DNA of 64,000 bases from Streptomyces pactum (GTDB lineage Bacteria > Actinomycetota > Actinomycetes > Streptomycetales > Streptomycetaceae): contig NZ_CP019724.1 in the NCBI RefSeq assembly GCF_002005225.1, positions 3,288,501-3,352,500 on the forward strand, written 5' to 3'. Under the pieces are notes generated by a model. The model saw nothing but the letters and a program-made list of their open reading frames with translations, did not search any database and was not told where the DNA came from. Positions 7,875-15,396 of this stretch are shown here, one piece after another (the first letter of the stretch is position 1; each line of letters opens with the position of its first letter). The translations under genes were made by a program, and so were the position numbers.

Positions 7875-8906
7875 TCAGCGGTTGACGGCCTGGATCTCCT
7901 GGACGACGACGTCCTGGGTAGCGCCGAACGCGCCGTCGGGGAGGCCACCGCCCGCGCCGCCCGTGCCGGTCCAGTGGATCTGCCAGGTGACGGTGGCCCG
8001 GAGCGGATATGAACCGTCGCCCGAGGAACGCAGGTAAGTCACACCGCAGGGCGGCGTCTCCTCCGCCCTGCCCTTGGCGTAGGCCTCACCGATACGACCA
8101 TTATTGATCTCGCACACACCGGATGCGGGGTGCGTCTCGGCGTCCTCGGTGCCCGGCTCGATCCTCAGTGAGACCGGTTCCGCCGTGGCCGTCGCCTCGA
8201 TACCGATCGCCTCCACGGACGCGGTGACCGAGACCGGCTTGAACTCGGCTCCGTCCAGCCACGCCCACGTAGGAAGGTTCACCTTGGTGGTCTCCGCGGG
8301 TGCCAGCGTCACCTCGGTGCCGGGAACGCGGATCTCCGCGTAGGCGAGCTCGGCGAGGACCTCGGGGGTTACGGCGTTCTCGACGTTGGCTGGCGGGGCG
8401 TCCCCCGTGTCCACCCAGAAGTAGTCCTCGTCACAGGAGTCCCAGCCGGGCGGGTAGCTCCTGTTGACGTACGAGCCCCACCAATAGCCCTTGCCGGACT
8501 TGTCCTTGTTGAAGCCCGTCTTCTCGTCGTCGGCGTTGAACTTGTCCCGCTGCTTGGCGTCCCACTCGTGCCCCGTGGAGCCGGCTTCCCAAATCGGTTC
8601 CAGATGCTCCTGCAACTGCTCGGGGCTGTATTTGGGGGCATACCAGCAGGGTGGCGGGCTCCATGATGCTGGGGATGTCAATGCCCCAGCCGAGTCACCA
8701 CTGCCGTTCTTCGAACGGTCGAAGACGACACCGCCCACGGTCACGGAGACGGTGCCATCACCGCCGGCTTCGGCCCGTTGATCCGTCGAACCGCGGGTGC
8801 CGCCCTCACCACGCCCGCCCGCGAACGCCGTAGGAGCCGCGATCACGAGAACACTGGCAAGTGAGACAAGGGCCGTAACCCTCAGACTGTTCTTCACGGC
8901 TGGCAT
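7875..8906 (-). CDS. Secreted protein of unknown function
   Basis: 343 residues from ATG 8906 (GGGGGAG upstream). The N-terminus MPAVKNSLRVTALV leads into a hydrophobic core and an A-x-A cleavage site near residue 28 (PTAFA). The mature part is rich in Trp, Tyr and Gly (GYWWGSYVNRSYPPGWDSC) and has several cysteines that could form disulfides. A beta-rich C-terminal part contains EVTLAPAETTKVNLP. The start overlaps the end of the lipoprotein gene by 13 bp, so the two are co-expressed. No known catalytic motif seen. Confidence 0.65.
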   Translation of the reverse strand: MPAVKNSLRVTALVSLASVLVIAAPTAFAGGRGEGGTRGSTDQRAEAGGDGTVSVTVGGVVFDRSKNGSGDSAGALTSPASWSPPPCWYAPKYSPEQLQEHLEPIWEAGSTGHEWDAKQRDKFNADDEKTGFNKDKSGKGYWWGSYVNRSYPPGWDSCDEDYFWVDTGDAPPANVENAVTPEVLAELAYAEIRVPGTEVTLAPAETTKVNLPTWAWLDGAEFKPVSVTASVEAIGIEATATAEPVSLRIEPGTEDAETHPASGVCEINNGRIGEAYAKGRAEETPPCGVTYLRSSGDGSYPLRATVTWQIHWTGTGGAGGGLPDGAFGATQDVVVQEIQAVNR

Positions 8907-9553
8907 TCTTTGCTCCCCCGGTTCGACGCGATGTCGGTAGTCTGCCAAACGCCGTTGGAGCTTCTCGCCAGCTTCGTGTTGTAGAGGACGTAACTGTCAG
9001 CCGTCGTCGGCGTCTTCTCGACCTTGCCCGTCTCTTTGTTCTTGATGAAGGACTTACTCTCGTCCGAGCAGTAGGTCACGTATGCCTGGTCGGCCCCGGC
9101 GAGGTTCACCTTGTGGTCGAAGTACCGAGTCTCACCGACCCACGTATTCTTTTTGTTGATGTACCCAAGTGCATACGTGATGGAGTCGCGCAGGGCTGAC
9201 TCGGTGTTGTAAAAGCCGAGGGCCTTGGTGTCAGTGCTCCCCTTGAAGATGGCCTCGTCGACAGAGTTGACGCTCAGTGCACTGTCCGCGAGGACGGCGT
9301 CCTTCGCCGCGTTTCCTGTCTTCTGGTAGTCGAAGACGTTCTTGGCGTCAGAAGGGAATGAGATCTTCGGGCGGCCGCCGGTATCCGATGCGCTAGGGCT
9401 TGACGAGACCGATGTCTCGCCGCCTGTGTCAGCGCCTGCGATCTTGTCGCTGTCCTTTGCAGCGCTGTCGCCGCCTCCGCAGGCGGTCAGCGTCAAGGCC
9501 GCAGCGGCGGTCAGCGTGAGCGCTGCGAGCAGGGTGGGGCGGCGGCGGTTCAC
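8894..9553 (-). CDS. Putative lipoprotein heading the type VII-type cluster
   Basis: 219 residues from GTG 9553 with AGGAG spaced six bases upstream. The N-terminus MNRRRPTLLAALTL ends in the lipobox LTAC, so the predicted lipidated residue is Cys25. A Ser/Thr/Asp-rich linker precedes a domain of about 150 residues with DYQKTGNAAKDAVLADSA and a central YALGYINKKN segment. It is the first gene of the unit running down to 4704 and is divergent from the DUF192 gene, sharing a 141-bp promoter region. Confidence 0.65.
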   Translation of the reverse strand: MNRRRPTLLAALTLTAAAALTLTACGGGDSAAKDSDKIAGADTGGETSVSSSPSASDTGGRPKISFPSDAKNVFDYQKTGNAAKDAVLADSALSVNSVDEAIFKGSTDTKALGFYNTESALRDSITYALGYINKKNTWVGETRYFDHKVNLAGADQAYVTYCSDESKSFIKNKETGKVEKTPTTADSYVLYNTKLARSSNGVWQTTDIASNRGSKECQP

Positions 9554-9694
9554 GGTCGGCTCCTGGGTGGGACGGGGCTTCTCTCGAGCGAAGCAACGGT
9601 AGCCACCGGGGTGGAGTGGCACCAGGGTGAAAGCGTCTGCTCCGCGGCAGATACGTTCGGTGGGACGGAGGGCGGCTGCGGGAGGGGGACCAAG

Positions 9695-10069
9695 ATGGGA
9701 CTGCGGCGTTGGCGGGACGGGACGGGTGTGCTGGTCGTCGGAGGAGACACCGACGGCGCGAGTGTTCGCATTCCGCTGGAGATCGCCGTCTCCTACCGCG
9801 CCCGCACCAAGGGGCTGCTGGGGCGGGAGTTCGTGGACGGGGCGATTCTCTTGTCCCCCGCCAACAGCGTGCACACCTTCCGGATGCGGATGCCCATCGA
9901 CGTGGCATACCTCGACAAACGGCTCACGGTCATCGCCGTACGCACCATGCGGCCAGGCAGACTGGGGCTGCCCCGGATGCGTTCCCGGCATGTCCTGGAG
10001 GCCGAGGCCGGGGCCATGGCCGGGTGGGGAGTGCGGGTGGGGGTACGCACGGAGGTCCTGGAAGGGTAG
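9695..10069 (+). CDS. DUF192 domain protein
   Basis: 124 residues from ATG 9695 (GGAGGGGGA upstream). Most of the protein is one DUF192 domain, recognised by YRARTKGLLGRE, the FRMRMPIDVAYLD motif and the closing GRLGLPRMRSRHVLEAEAG. The family is a small beta-barrel of unproven function, common near Tad/type II-like systems and in halophilic archaea. It lies between the type VII-type cluster and the Tad locus and is transcribed opposite to both. Confidence 0.8.
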   Translation: MGLRRWRDGTGVLVVGGDTDGASVRIPLEIAVSYRARTKGLLGREFVDGAILLSPANSVHTFRMRMPIDVAYLDKRLTVIAVRTMRPGRLGLPRMRSRHVLEAEAGAMAGWGVRVGVRTEVLEG

Positions 10070-10108
10070 AGAGCAGGCGGCATCGCCCGCCTGGGCAGCC
10101 TCCTCCCT

Positions 10109-10142
10109 CGCCGGACGTCGGGCACGTGCGTGACGTCCGGCG
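10109..10142. terminator. Strong hairpin between convergent genes
   Basis: Eleven base pairs (CGCCGGACGTC 10109-10119 with GACGTCCGGCG 10132-10142) and a 12-base loop, in the 280-bp gap between the ends of the DUF192 gene (+) and the lipoprotein gene (-). It lacks a T-tract on either side; such hairpins commonly end transcripts in Streptomyces. A weaker hairpin (AGGCGG/CCGCCT) lies just before it. No gene is seen in the gap. Confidence 0.6.
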
Positions 10143-10349
10143 CACCGACCACGATCGATACGCTCCCCGGCGTGACCAGCAGCGGCGATTTCCTCCGCGT
10201 ACAGCGGGCATGGAAGCGGATCGAGATGTGGATGGCCCGTCACGCTCCGGCTTCACACGCCATGCTCAACCCGACGACGAACTCGGCGATGATGCCTGGA
10301 CGTGGGTACCCGAAGGCGGCATCTGACCTTCTCCCGGGCCTTTCCGCCG

Positions 10350-10883
10350 TCAGTGCGACACGATGTGGAGGAGTGCCGTACCGTCCGCTTCGGTCGTCGC
10401 CTGGATCACTACGGCATCGGGCTGAGCGCTCGGGCGAGTGCGGGACAGGCCGCCGCAGGAGTTGCCGCTGCCGTTCTCCCGGAGGACCGTGACACAGCCC
10501 TGGCCCGGGCCGCTCGCGCCGCCCTTCGACTGGCCGTTGCCCGACTTCACCGTGTACTCGACCTTGTTCGGGCCGACCTCGGTCACGGACAGCGTCGCCG
10601 GTCCGTCCGGGCCCTCGAAGCGGAGCGTCACGGGCTCGGACACCGCGATCTCGCAGTCGCCGTCGGCGCAGGCTGTGGTGTCCCGGCCGTCCGCCGCCGA
10701 AACGGAGGGCTCGGGTCCCGCGGAGTGGGACTGCGTCGTCGACCGGGAGTCCGCCGGCCGTTCCGGGGGCGAGGACGGCACCGAGTCCGTTTCGTCCGGA
10801 CCGCCGCACGCAGCCACCGTGAGCAGCGTCAGTGCCGCGAGGGCCATCGCTCTCCCGCGGCCCCGCAATGAGCGTCGTCGCAC
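10350..10883 (-). CDS. Putative lipoprotein downstream of the Tad locus
   Basis: 177 residues if started at GTG 10883 (AAGGG upstream), giving MRRRSLRGRGRAMAL and a lipobox TVAAC (lipid Cys at 26). An ATG at 10916 is a possible alternative that lengthens the n-region by 11 residues. A Ser/Pro/Glu-rich linker is followed by a small beta domain with cysteines (TTACADGDCEIAVSEPV; later GQGC and SCGG). It is the last gene of the Tad-associated minus-strand series and follows the OmpA-family gene closely. Confidence 0.6.
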   Translation of the reverse strand: MRRRSLRGRGRAMALAALTLLTVAACGGPDETDSVPSSPPERPADSRSTTQSHSAGPEPSVSAADGRDTTACADGDCEIAVSEPVTLRFEGPDGPATLSVTEVGPNKVEYTVKSGNGQSKGGASGPGQGCVTVLRENGSGNSCGGLSRTRPSAQPDAVVIQATTEADGTALLHIVSH

Positions 10884-10923
10884 CGGCTGCCCTTCGTGAC
10901 CCTCTCGGCCCGGCATCGGTCTG

Positions 10924-11553
10924 TCAGCCCTCCGAGCGCGGGAACGAGATCTCGACCCGTCGGTTCTTCTTGCGGCCGGCCTCCGTCGAGTTGTCGGAGA
11001 TGGGGTACTGCTCGCCGTAGCCGCGGACCTCGTATGTGACACTCGGGTCGTTCAGGGTCTGGGACAGGACGTCGTGTACGGCGTTGGCGCGCTTCTTGGA
11101 GAGTACGTCGCCGTGGGCGGAGGAGCCGAGGTTGTCGGTGAAGCCGAAGACGCGGACTCTGGAGGCGTTCTGGGTCTTGATCTCCTCCGCGATTCCCGTG
11201 ATCCGGGATTTCGCCTCGGCGCCGAGTTTCGCGCTGTCCTTTCCGAACAGCACCTCTGCCTGGAGCGCGAGTGTCACGCTCGTGTTGGTGTCCTCACGGC
11301 GTTCGTCGCCGCTCTGCTCCTCCACGACCGACTTGATGTCCAGCACCTTCGCCTGGGCGAGCGTGGCGCCGTCCGGGAGTTTGAGGTCCGGGTCGTTGGG
11401 GTCCACTTCCACGGGGGCGGAGGCGCTGGGTTCGGTGCCTGGGGGGTCGTTGGGGTCGTCGTCGGCGTGGGCGGTGGTTGTGCCGTAGACGTTCGTGGCG
11501 AGCATGAGAGCGACGGCGGTGATGGACAGGGTTAGGCGTGGGGTTGGGGTCAT
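10924..11553 (-). CDS. OmpA-family C-terminal domain protein (peptidoglycan-binding)
   Basis: 209 residues from ATG 11553; a GTG at 11565 overlapping the upstream stop is an alternative. A signal peptide ends near TTTAHA. The C-terminal 120 residues form an OmpA/MotB domain: VLFGKDSAKLGAEAKSRI, RVRVFGFTDNLG, LSKKRANAVHDVL and GRKKNRRVEI, the last containing the arginines that bind diaminopimelate of peptidoglycan. In a Gram-positive host it should sit in the cell wall outside the membrane. Its position in the Tad series suggests a wall anchor for the pilus machine, which is inference. Confidence 0.8.
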   Translation of the reverse strand: MTPTPRLTLSITAVALMLATNVYGTTTAHADDDPNDPPGTEPSASAPVEVDPNDPDLKLPDGATLAQAKVLDIKSVVEEQSGDERREDTNTSVTLALQAEVLFGKDSAKLGAEAKSRITGIAEEIKTQNASRVRVFGFTDNLGSSAHGDVLSKKRANAVHDVLSQTLNDPSVTYEVRGYGEQYPISDNSTEAGRKKNRRVEISFPRSEG

Positions 11554-11561
11554 GGTGAACC

Positions 11562-12137
11562 TCACCCGGAGATCTCGATGGCGGCAGTCGAGAACATCGG
11601 CAGTTGAAGCGTCATCTCAGTCGTGCTCATGGGAGGCGAAGGGAACTGCATGAAGACGGGCAGTGACTCGCCTGCCTTCATCGCGGAGAAATTGGCTGTA
11701 GTGAGCGGACGTCCATCTGTGTCTCGCAGTACGTAGTAGCGCTTCTTCCCCTTGGAATCCACCAGCGTGGCCCCGCCGAGCGACCTGCCATTACGAACGA
11801 TTTCGGTCTCATTGCCACTCAGTTGCGCCGGCACCGTGACCGTCTTACTGCCGTCGTTCTTCAGCTCACCACTGACGGTGACAAAGCCTCCGGCGTCCCG
11901 CTGTGCGAGCGTGATTTTGAGCATCAGGCCTGAAGGCCCTTTGAGCTCCGCCAGTGGCGCCTCCGATTTTCCCTCATGCGCATCCGGCATGGACTCGCCG
12001 CTTCCGGACGAGGACGCAGTAGCCTCTGGCTTGTCGTCGTCGCCGCCGGCGCAACCAGCCACGCCGAGAGCTAGTCCGATGACAACGGGCACGGCGACCA
12101 GTCCCCTGCGGGTCTTGGCTGTGAACCCCATACGCAT
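11562..12137 (-). CDS. Putative lipoprotein in the Tad locus
   Basis: 191 residues from ATG 12137. The N-terminus (MRMGFTAKTRRGL) runs into a hydrophobic core and lipobox GVAGC (Cys29). After an acidic, Ser/Gly-rich linker comes a beta-sandwich-like domain (LKITLAQRDAGGFVTVSGELKN; later a basic GKKRYYVLRD segment), reminiscent of DUF4352-type exported domains. No catalytic residues seen. It lies between the TadG-like gene (33 bp upstream) and the OmpA-family gene, whose alternative GTG start overlaps its stop. Confidence 0.6.
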   Translation of the reverse strand: MRMGFTAKTRRGLVAVPVVIGLALGVAGCAGGDDDKPEATASSSGSGESMPDAHEGKSEAPLAELKGPSGLMLKITLAQRDAGGFVTVSGELKNDGSKTVTVPAQLSGNETEIVRNGRSLGGATLVDSKGKKRYYVLRDTDGRPLTTANFSAMKAGESLPVFMQFPSPPMSTTEMTLQLPMFSTAAIEISG

Positions 12138-12170
12138 GACTCCGCTTCCTTCTTACTCGTCGTTCCCTTG

Positions 12171-12761
12171 TCAGTCAGCCAGGTGGACATCGAACAGATC
12201 CTCCGGCTTGGGTAGGTTCAAAAGGTCGTCCGGTTCCAAATTCCACTGCTCGCCCTCGCACGTGAGCTTGGGCAGCACATCACCGGCCTCCTCAGCGGGT
12301 GATTCGAACGAACAGCGAGCTTCAATGACGGCAGTGGCGGATTCCGTGGCCGTCTGATCCTCCGTGCCTGGCACGATGGTGTCTCCGACAGTCTCGTTGG
12401 TCTCCGCCACGACGGTGTATCCCAGCAGCCCGTCCGGATGGCATTTCAGCGTTGCATCGTTGCGTGCAGCCAACTCATGCGCGCGCCAGCATGCACTGGG
12501 AACCGGTGCCTCACCGTCGAAGATCCCCTGCCATGAACCTGGCTCCAATACGTTCGCCAACCACTGGTCCGCGAGCTGATCCCGGGTTTCCAAGGCTGCA
12601 GCGAGTGCCGCCGCGTCCGCCGCCGTCTGGGCTTCGCTACGAGTCGATGCGGCCTGGCCGACAGCAAAGTATGCGAGCGCTAGAAAGAGCAGACCCCCCA
12701 CCACAGTGATGTAGATGGGGAAAGCCTGCCCTGCGTCACCGTGTCCGCGGAGGTGCCTCAA
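12171..12761 (-). CDS. TadG-like pilus assembly protein
   Basis: 196 residues from a TTG at 12761 overlapping the stop of the Flp pilin gene (TTGA). The prepilin-like N-terminus has DAG followed by QAFPIYITVVGG, then a hydrophobic segment and a helix STRSEAQTAADAAALAAAL, the TadG_N pattern. The glutamate usually at +5 is absent, as in other TadG-type proteins. The C-terminal region outside the membrane contains paired cysteines. Likely a pseudopilin-like assembly component at the membrane-wall interface. Confidence 0.75.
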   Translation of the reverse strand: MRHLRGHGDAGQAFPIYITVVGGLLFLALAYFAVGQAASTRSEAQTAADAAALAAALETRDQLADQWLANVLEPGSWQGIFDGEAPVPSACWRAHELAARNDATLKCHPDGLLGYTVVAETNETVGDTIVPGTEDQTATESATAVIEARCSFESPAEEAGDVLPKLTCEGEQWNLEPDDLLNLPKPEDLFDVHLAD

Positions 12762-12958
12762 CCGCCAGTGACTTCGGTGATCTTGTCCGTGATCGCGTTG
12801 TAAATCGTCTGCCCGATATCCGTCCCCGTGATCGCCAGTACGATCGCCACCACCACCGCGATGATCCCCAGGTACTCCACAGCCGTCTGGCCCTTGTCGT
12901 TGCGGGCGGTGGCGCGGGAGTGCAGGTAGGCGGCGGTGGTGTGAAGCCAGTTGGTCAT
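12758..12958 (-). CDS. flp: Flp-type type IVb pilin
   Basis: 66 residues. The leader ends at Gly23 and the mature pilin starts QTAVEYLGIIAV, with the conserved Glu at +5 and Tyr at +6 of the Flp signature. The mature chain of about 43 residues is one hydrophobic helix plus a short tail ending TGG. A prepilin peptidase must cut the leader, but none is encoded in the window. The gene follows a 444-bp gap, suggesting its own promoter and high expression. Confidence 0.9.
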   Translation of the reverse strand: MTNWLHTTAAYLHSRATARNDKGQTAVEYLGIIAVVVAIVLAITGTDIGQTIYNAITDKITEVTGG

Positions 12959-13402
12959 GGTGTTCCCCTCCAGGGTGGACGATGCCGCGTTCGTCGTGCG
13001 GAACGTACGGCGGGAGGGCCCTCGGCTCGGAGGGCCCCGGGGACCCGTCGCGGGCCCCGTCTTGTGCTGTGAGTCGGTCCACCGAGGTCACCCCGGGCGC
13101 AGCCGCGTGGTGGTGGTCGCGGGGGCGGGTGGCGGCGATGTGCTGGCTGGTCATGCCGGACGTCGCGTCGTCCACGATCTCCACCTCCCCTGCGCTCGGT
13201 TGGGACCTCGACCTGTCGGGAGTACCAGACAACGACTCTCCCACAGCAGATTGCATGTGCGAAAGATGTAACTCGGAAATGGTCCGACTATGCCTCAGGC
13301 GCGAGCTTGTTGACGTCATCGCTTCGTGTGCAGTCGCACTCTGTTCGTTTACGCCGCCCTCCTTCGCCGGCTCTTGGATCGGCATGGCGCCCCTCCCCTC
13401 CC
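12959..13402. promoter_or_regulatory. 444-bp leader region before the Flp pilin gene
   Basis: No gene is supported here. A patch of lower GC at about 13240-13370 is the likely promoter area for flp and the genes after it; no clean -35/-10 pair could be fixed. A minus-strand open frame beginning at 13384 has no family resemblance and runs out of frame into the pilin gene, so it is not called. Confidence 0.4.
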
Positions 13403-14305
13403 CTACTCGCCGGTGATCGTGCCGAAGTCCGTCCCCGAGCCCAGGATCAGGCCGGCGCCGAGGAGGATCATCGTGGCCGGGACCATGAAGGTCGTGATCA
13501 TCATCGTGGCCTTGGGTACCGCGCGCGCTGCCTTGCGGCGGGCGTTCTGGGCGTCCGTGCGGCGCATGTCCTTGGCCAGGGAGACCAGGGTGTCGACGAT
13601 GGGGGCGCCCAGCTCCTCGCCCTGCTGGAGCGCCGTCACGAACATCGCCACCTGTTCGGAGTCGTTGCGCCGGCGCAGCTCCGCGAAGGCCTGGCGGCGG
13701 CTCATGCCGAGGTCCATCTGGCGGAGGGTGATGCGCAGTTCGTCGGCCCAAGGGCCCTCGTAGCGGATCGCCACGCGGTCCAGGGCCTGGCGGAAACCGA
13801 GGCCGGCGCTGACCACGACCGCGAGGACGTCCAGGAAGTCGGGGAGCGTGCGCTCGATGACGTCCTTACGGACCCGGATCGCCGACCAGATGCCGACCTC
13901 CGTCCAGAACGCGCCGAAGGCGAGGAGGAGCAGGGCCACCACGTACTGGCCGCGCAGGAGGAAGACCACGAAGCCGACCGCGCCCAGGAAGCCGTACACC
14001 GCGCGGCGGGCGGCGTAGCGGTCGATGGTCAGGCCGCCGGGGTTGCCGGCCAGGTCGATCCTGCGGCGGTACTTGGCCACCAGGGCCGGGCCCATCAGAC
14101 GCAGTACGGCGGGGGCGTAGCGCATGCCCATGCGGTCGATGAGGGAGTCGACGGCCCCGGTGCGGGTGGAGCCGACCTCCAGGGCGAGGGCGAGGTCGCC
14201 GGGGAGTTTGGCGTCGGCCCGGTACATGCGGATGCCGGCGAAGGCGCCCCAGACGCTCAGGCCCATGAGCAGGGCCAGGAGCAGTCCCAGTCGTCCCAGT
14301 TCCAT
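13403..14305 (-). CDS. tadC: TadC-like inner-membrane platform protein (type II secretion F family)
   Basis: 300 residues with the T2SSF domain at about 155-290: RTLPDFLDVLAVVVSAGLG, ALDRVAIRYEGPWADEL, then LQQGEELGAPIVDTLVSLAKDMR. Hydrophobic segments at the N-terminus, centre (YGFLGAVGFVVFLL, VVALLLLAFGAFW) and C-terminus place it in the membrane. It works with TadB as the platform on which the CpaF ATPase extends the pilus. It is 14 bp downstream of tadB. Confidence 0.9.
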   Translation of the reverse strand: MELGRLGLLLALLMGLSVWGAFAGIRMYRADAKLPGDLALALEVGSTRTGAVDSLIDRMGMRYAPAVLRLMGPALVAKYRRRIDLAGNPGGLTIDRYAARRAVYGFLGAVGFVVFLLRGQYVVALLLLAFGAFWTEVGIWSAIRVRKDVIERTLPDFLDVLAVVVSAGLGFRQALDRVAIRYEGPWADELRITLRQMDLGMSRRQAFAELRRRNDSEQVAMFVTALQQGEELGAPIVDTLVSLAKDMRRTDAQNARRKAARAVPKATMMITTFMVPATMILLGAGLILGSGTDFGTITGE

Positions 14306-14319
14306 GGTGGATCCCCCTC

Positions 14320-15264
14320 TCAGACGTCGATGCGGGACAGGCGGCGGATGAGAACGAACCCGACCGCGTAGAGCGTGAAGGCGATGATCACCGCGGCCTG
14401 GCCGGCCGAGGAGCCCGTCATGCGTTCCAGGGCGCCGTCCTTCACCCCGTCCATCAGGAACAACGAGCCGACACCGAGTACGGGGACGGCGTACGACGTC
14501 ATGCTGACCTGGGAGAGCTGGGTGCGGACCTCGCGCCGGGTCTCCTTTCGCTCCTCCAGGGTCTCCGTGAGGTTGCGCAGGGCGCTCACCACCTGGCCGC
14601 CCGCGCGGTTGGACAGGACGAGCGTGGTGACCAGGACGACGAGTTCGCGGGAGGGGAGGCGGTCGGCGAGTTCGCCGAGGGCGTCGTCCATGGAGGCGCC
14701 GACGGCCAACTGAGCGGCCACCTTGCCCAGTTCCTCTCCGGCGGGGGCCTCCAGCTCCTCCGCCGCCATGCCGATGGCGGTGCGCAGGGCGAGGCCGGCC
14801 TGGGTGGCGTTGGCGAGGATGCGGGCGAGTTCGGGGAGTTGGTTGATGAACTTCTCGATGCGTTTCTGGCGTTGCCAGTTGAGGAACTGGATGGCCGCCC
14901 CGATGCCCAGCAGGCCCGCCAGGGGGCCGAAGAACGGGGCCAGGGCGGCCTGGCCGATCAGCCAGAGGCCCGCGACCGTGGCGAGCATGTAGGCGAAGAA
15001 CTCCCCGGGCGTGACGTCCAGGCCGGTCGCCGCCAAGCGCAGTTCGAGGTCGCGGCCGAGCTTCGTCCGGCGCAGGCGGCGGTCCAGGATGCGAAAACGG
15101 CGCGGGCGGCCGGCGGGAGGGAGCTGGCCGGTGGCGGAGAGGCGGTCGACCAGGGCCGCCCGCTGGGCCTTGCCGGCGGCGTAGGAATGCAGGCCCATGA
15201 CCGCCAGGGCGCAGGTCAGCAGCGTGATGCCGGTGGTGAGCGTGACGAGCGTTTCCAGTTCCAT
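14320..15264 (-). CDS. tadB: TadB-like inner-membrane platform protein (type II secretion F family)
   Basis: 314 residues. A membrane segment at the N-terminus and a central pair (FAYMLATVAGLWLIGQAAL, FFGPLAGLLGIGAAIQFL) precede the T2SSF domain (INQLPELARILANATQAGLALRTAIGMAAEE ... GELADRLPSRELVVLVTTL) and C-terminal membrane helices. It is the partner of TadC. The 132-bp gap before it holds a decayed repeat that includes its ribosome site. Confidence 0.9.
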   Translation of the reverse strand: MELETLVTLTTGITLLTCALAVMGLHSYAAGKAQRAALVDRLSATGQLPPAGRPRRFRILDRRLRRTKLGRDLELRLAATGLDVTPGEFFAYMLATVAGLWLIGQAALAPFFGPLAGLLGIGAAIQFLNWQRQKRIEKFINQLPELARILANATQAGLALRTAIGMAAEELEAPAGEELGKVAAQLAVGASMDDALGELADRLPSRELVVLVTTLVLSNRAGGQVVSALRNLTETLEERKETRREVRTQLSQVSMTSYAVPVLGVGSLFLMDGVKDGALERMTGSSAGQAAVIIAFTLYAVGFVLIRRLSRIDV

Positions 15265-15396
15265 GGGACGGTTCCTACCTGGCTTCCATCGGGCGGTCCT
15301 ACCTGGCTTCCATCTCGGGCGGTCCTGCCTGGCTTGTGTGGGTGGTTCTGTTCTGCTCCGTTCTCCGCCTGGCTTCCGTTGGTCCTGCCCGGCTTC
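15265..15396. repeat. Degenerate repeat of a stop-codon/ribosome-site segment
   Basis: Several diverged copies of a roughly 15- to 30-bp unit containing (on the minus strand) GAAGCCAGGTAGGA fill the gap between cpaF and tadB. The core resembles the sequence around the cpaF stop (GAGGCGAGGTAG), as if the gene end had been duplicated several times. Confidence 0.55.

Noticed and set aside
12959..13384. Minus-strand open frame starting MPIQEPAKEGG before the Flp pilin
   Set aside because: It has no family resemblance and runs on out of frame through the pilin gene. The low-GC part looks like a promoter, so the gap is described as regulatory.
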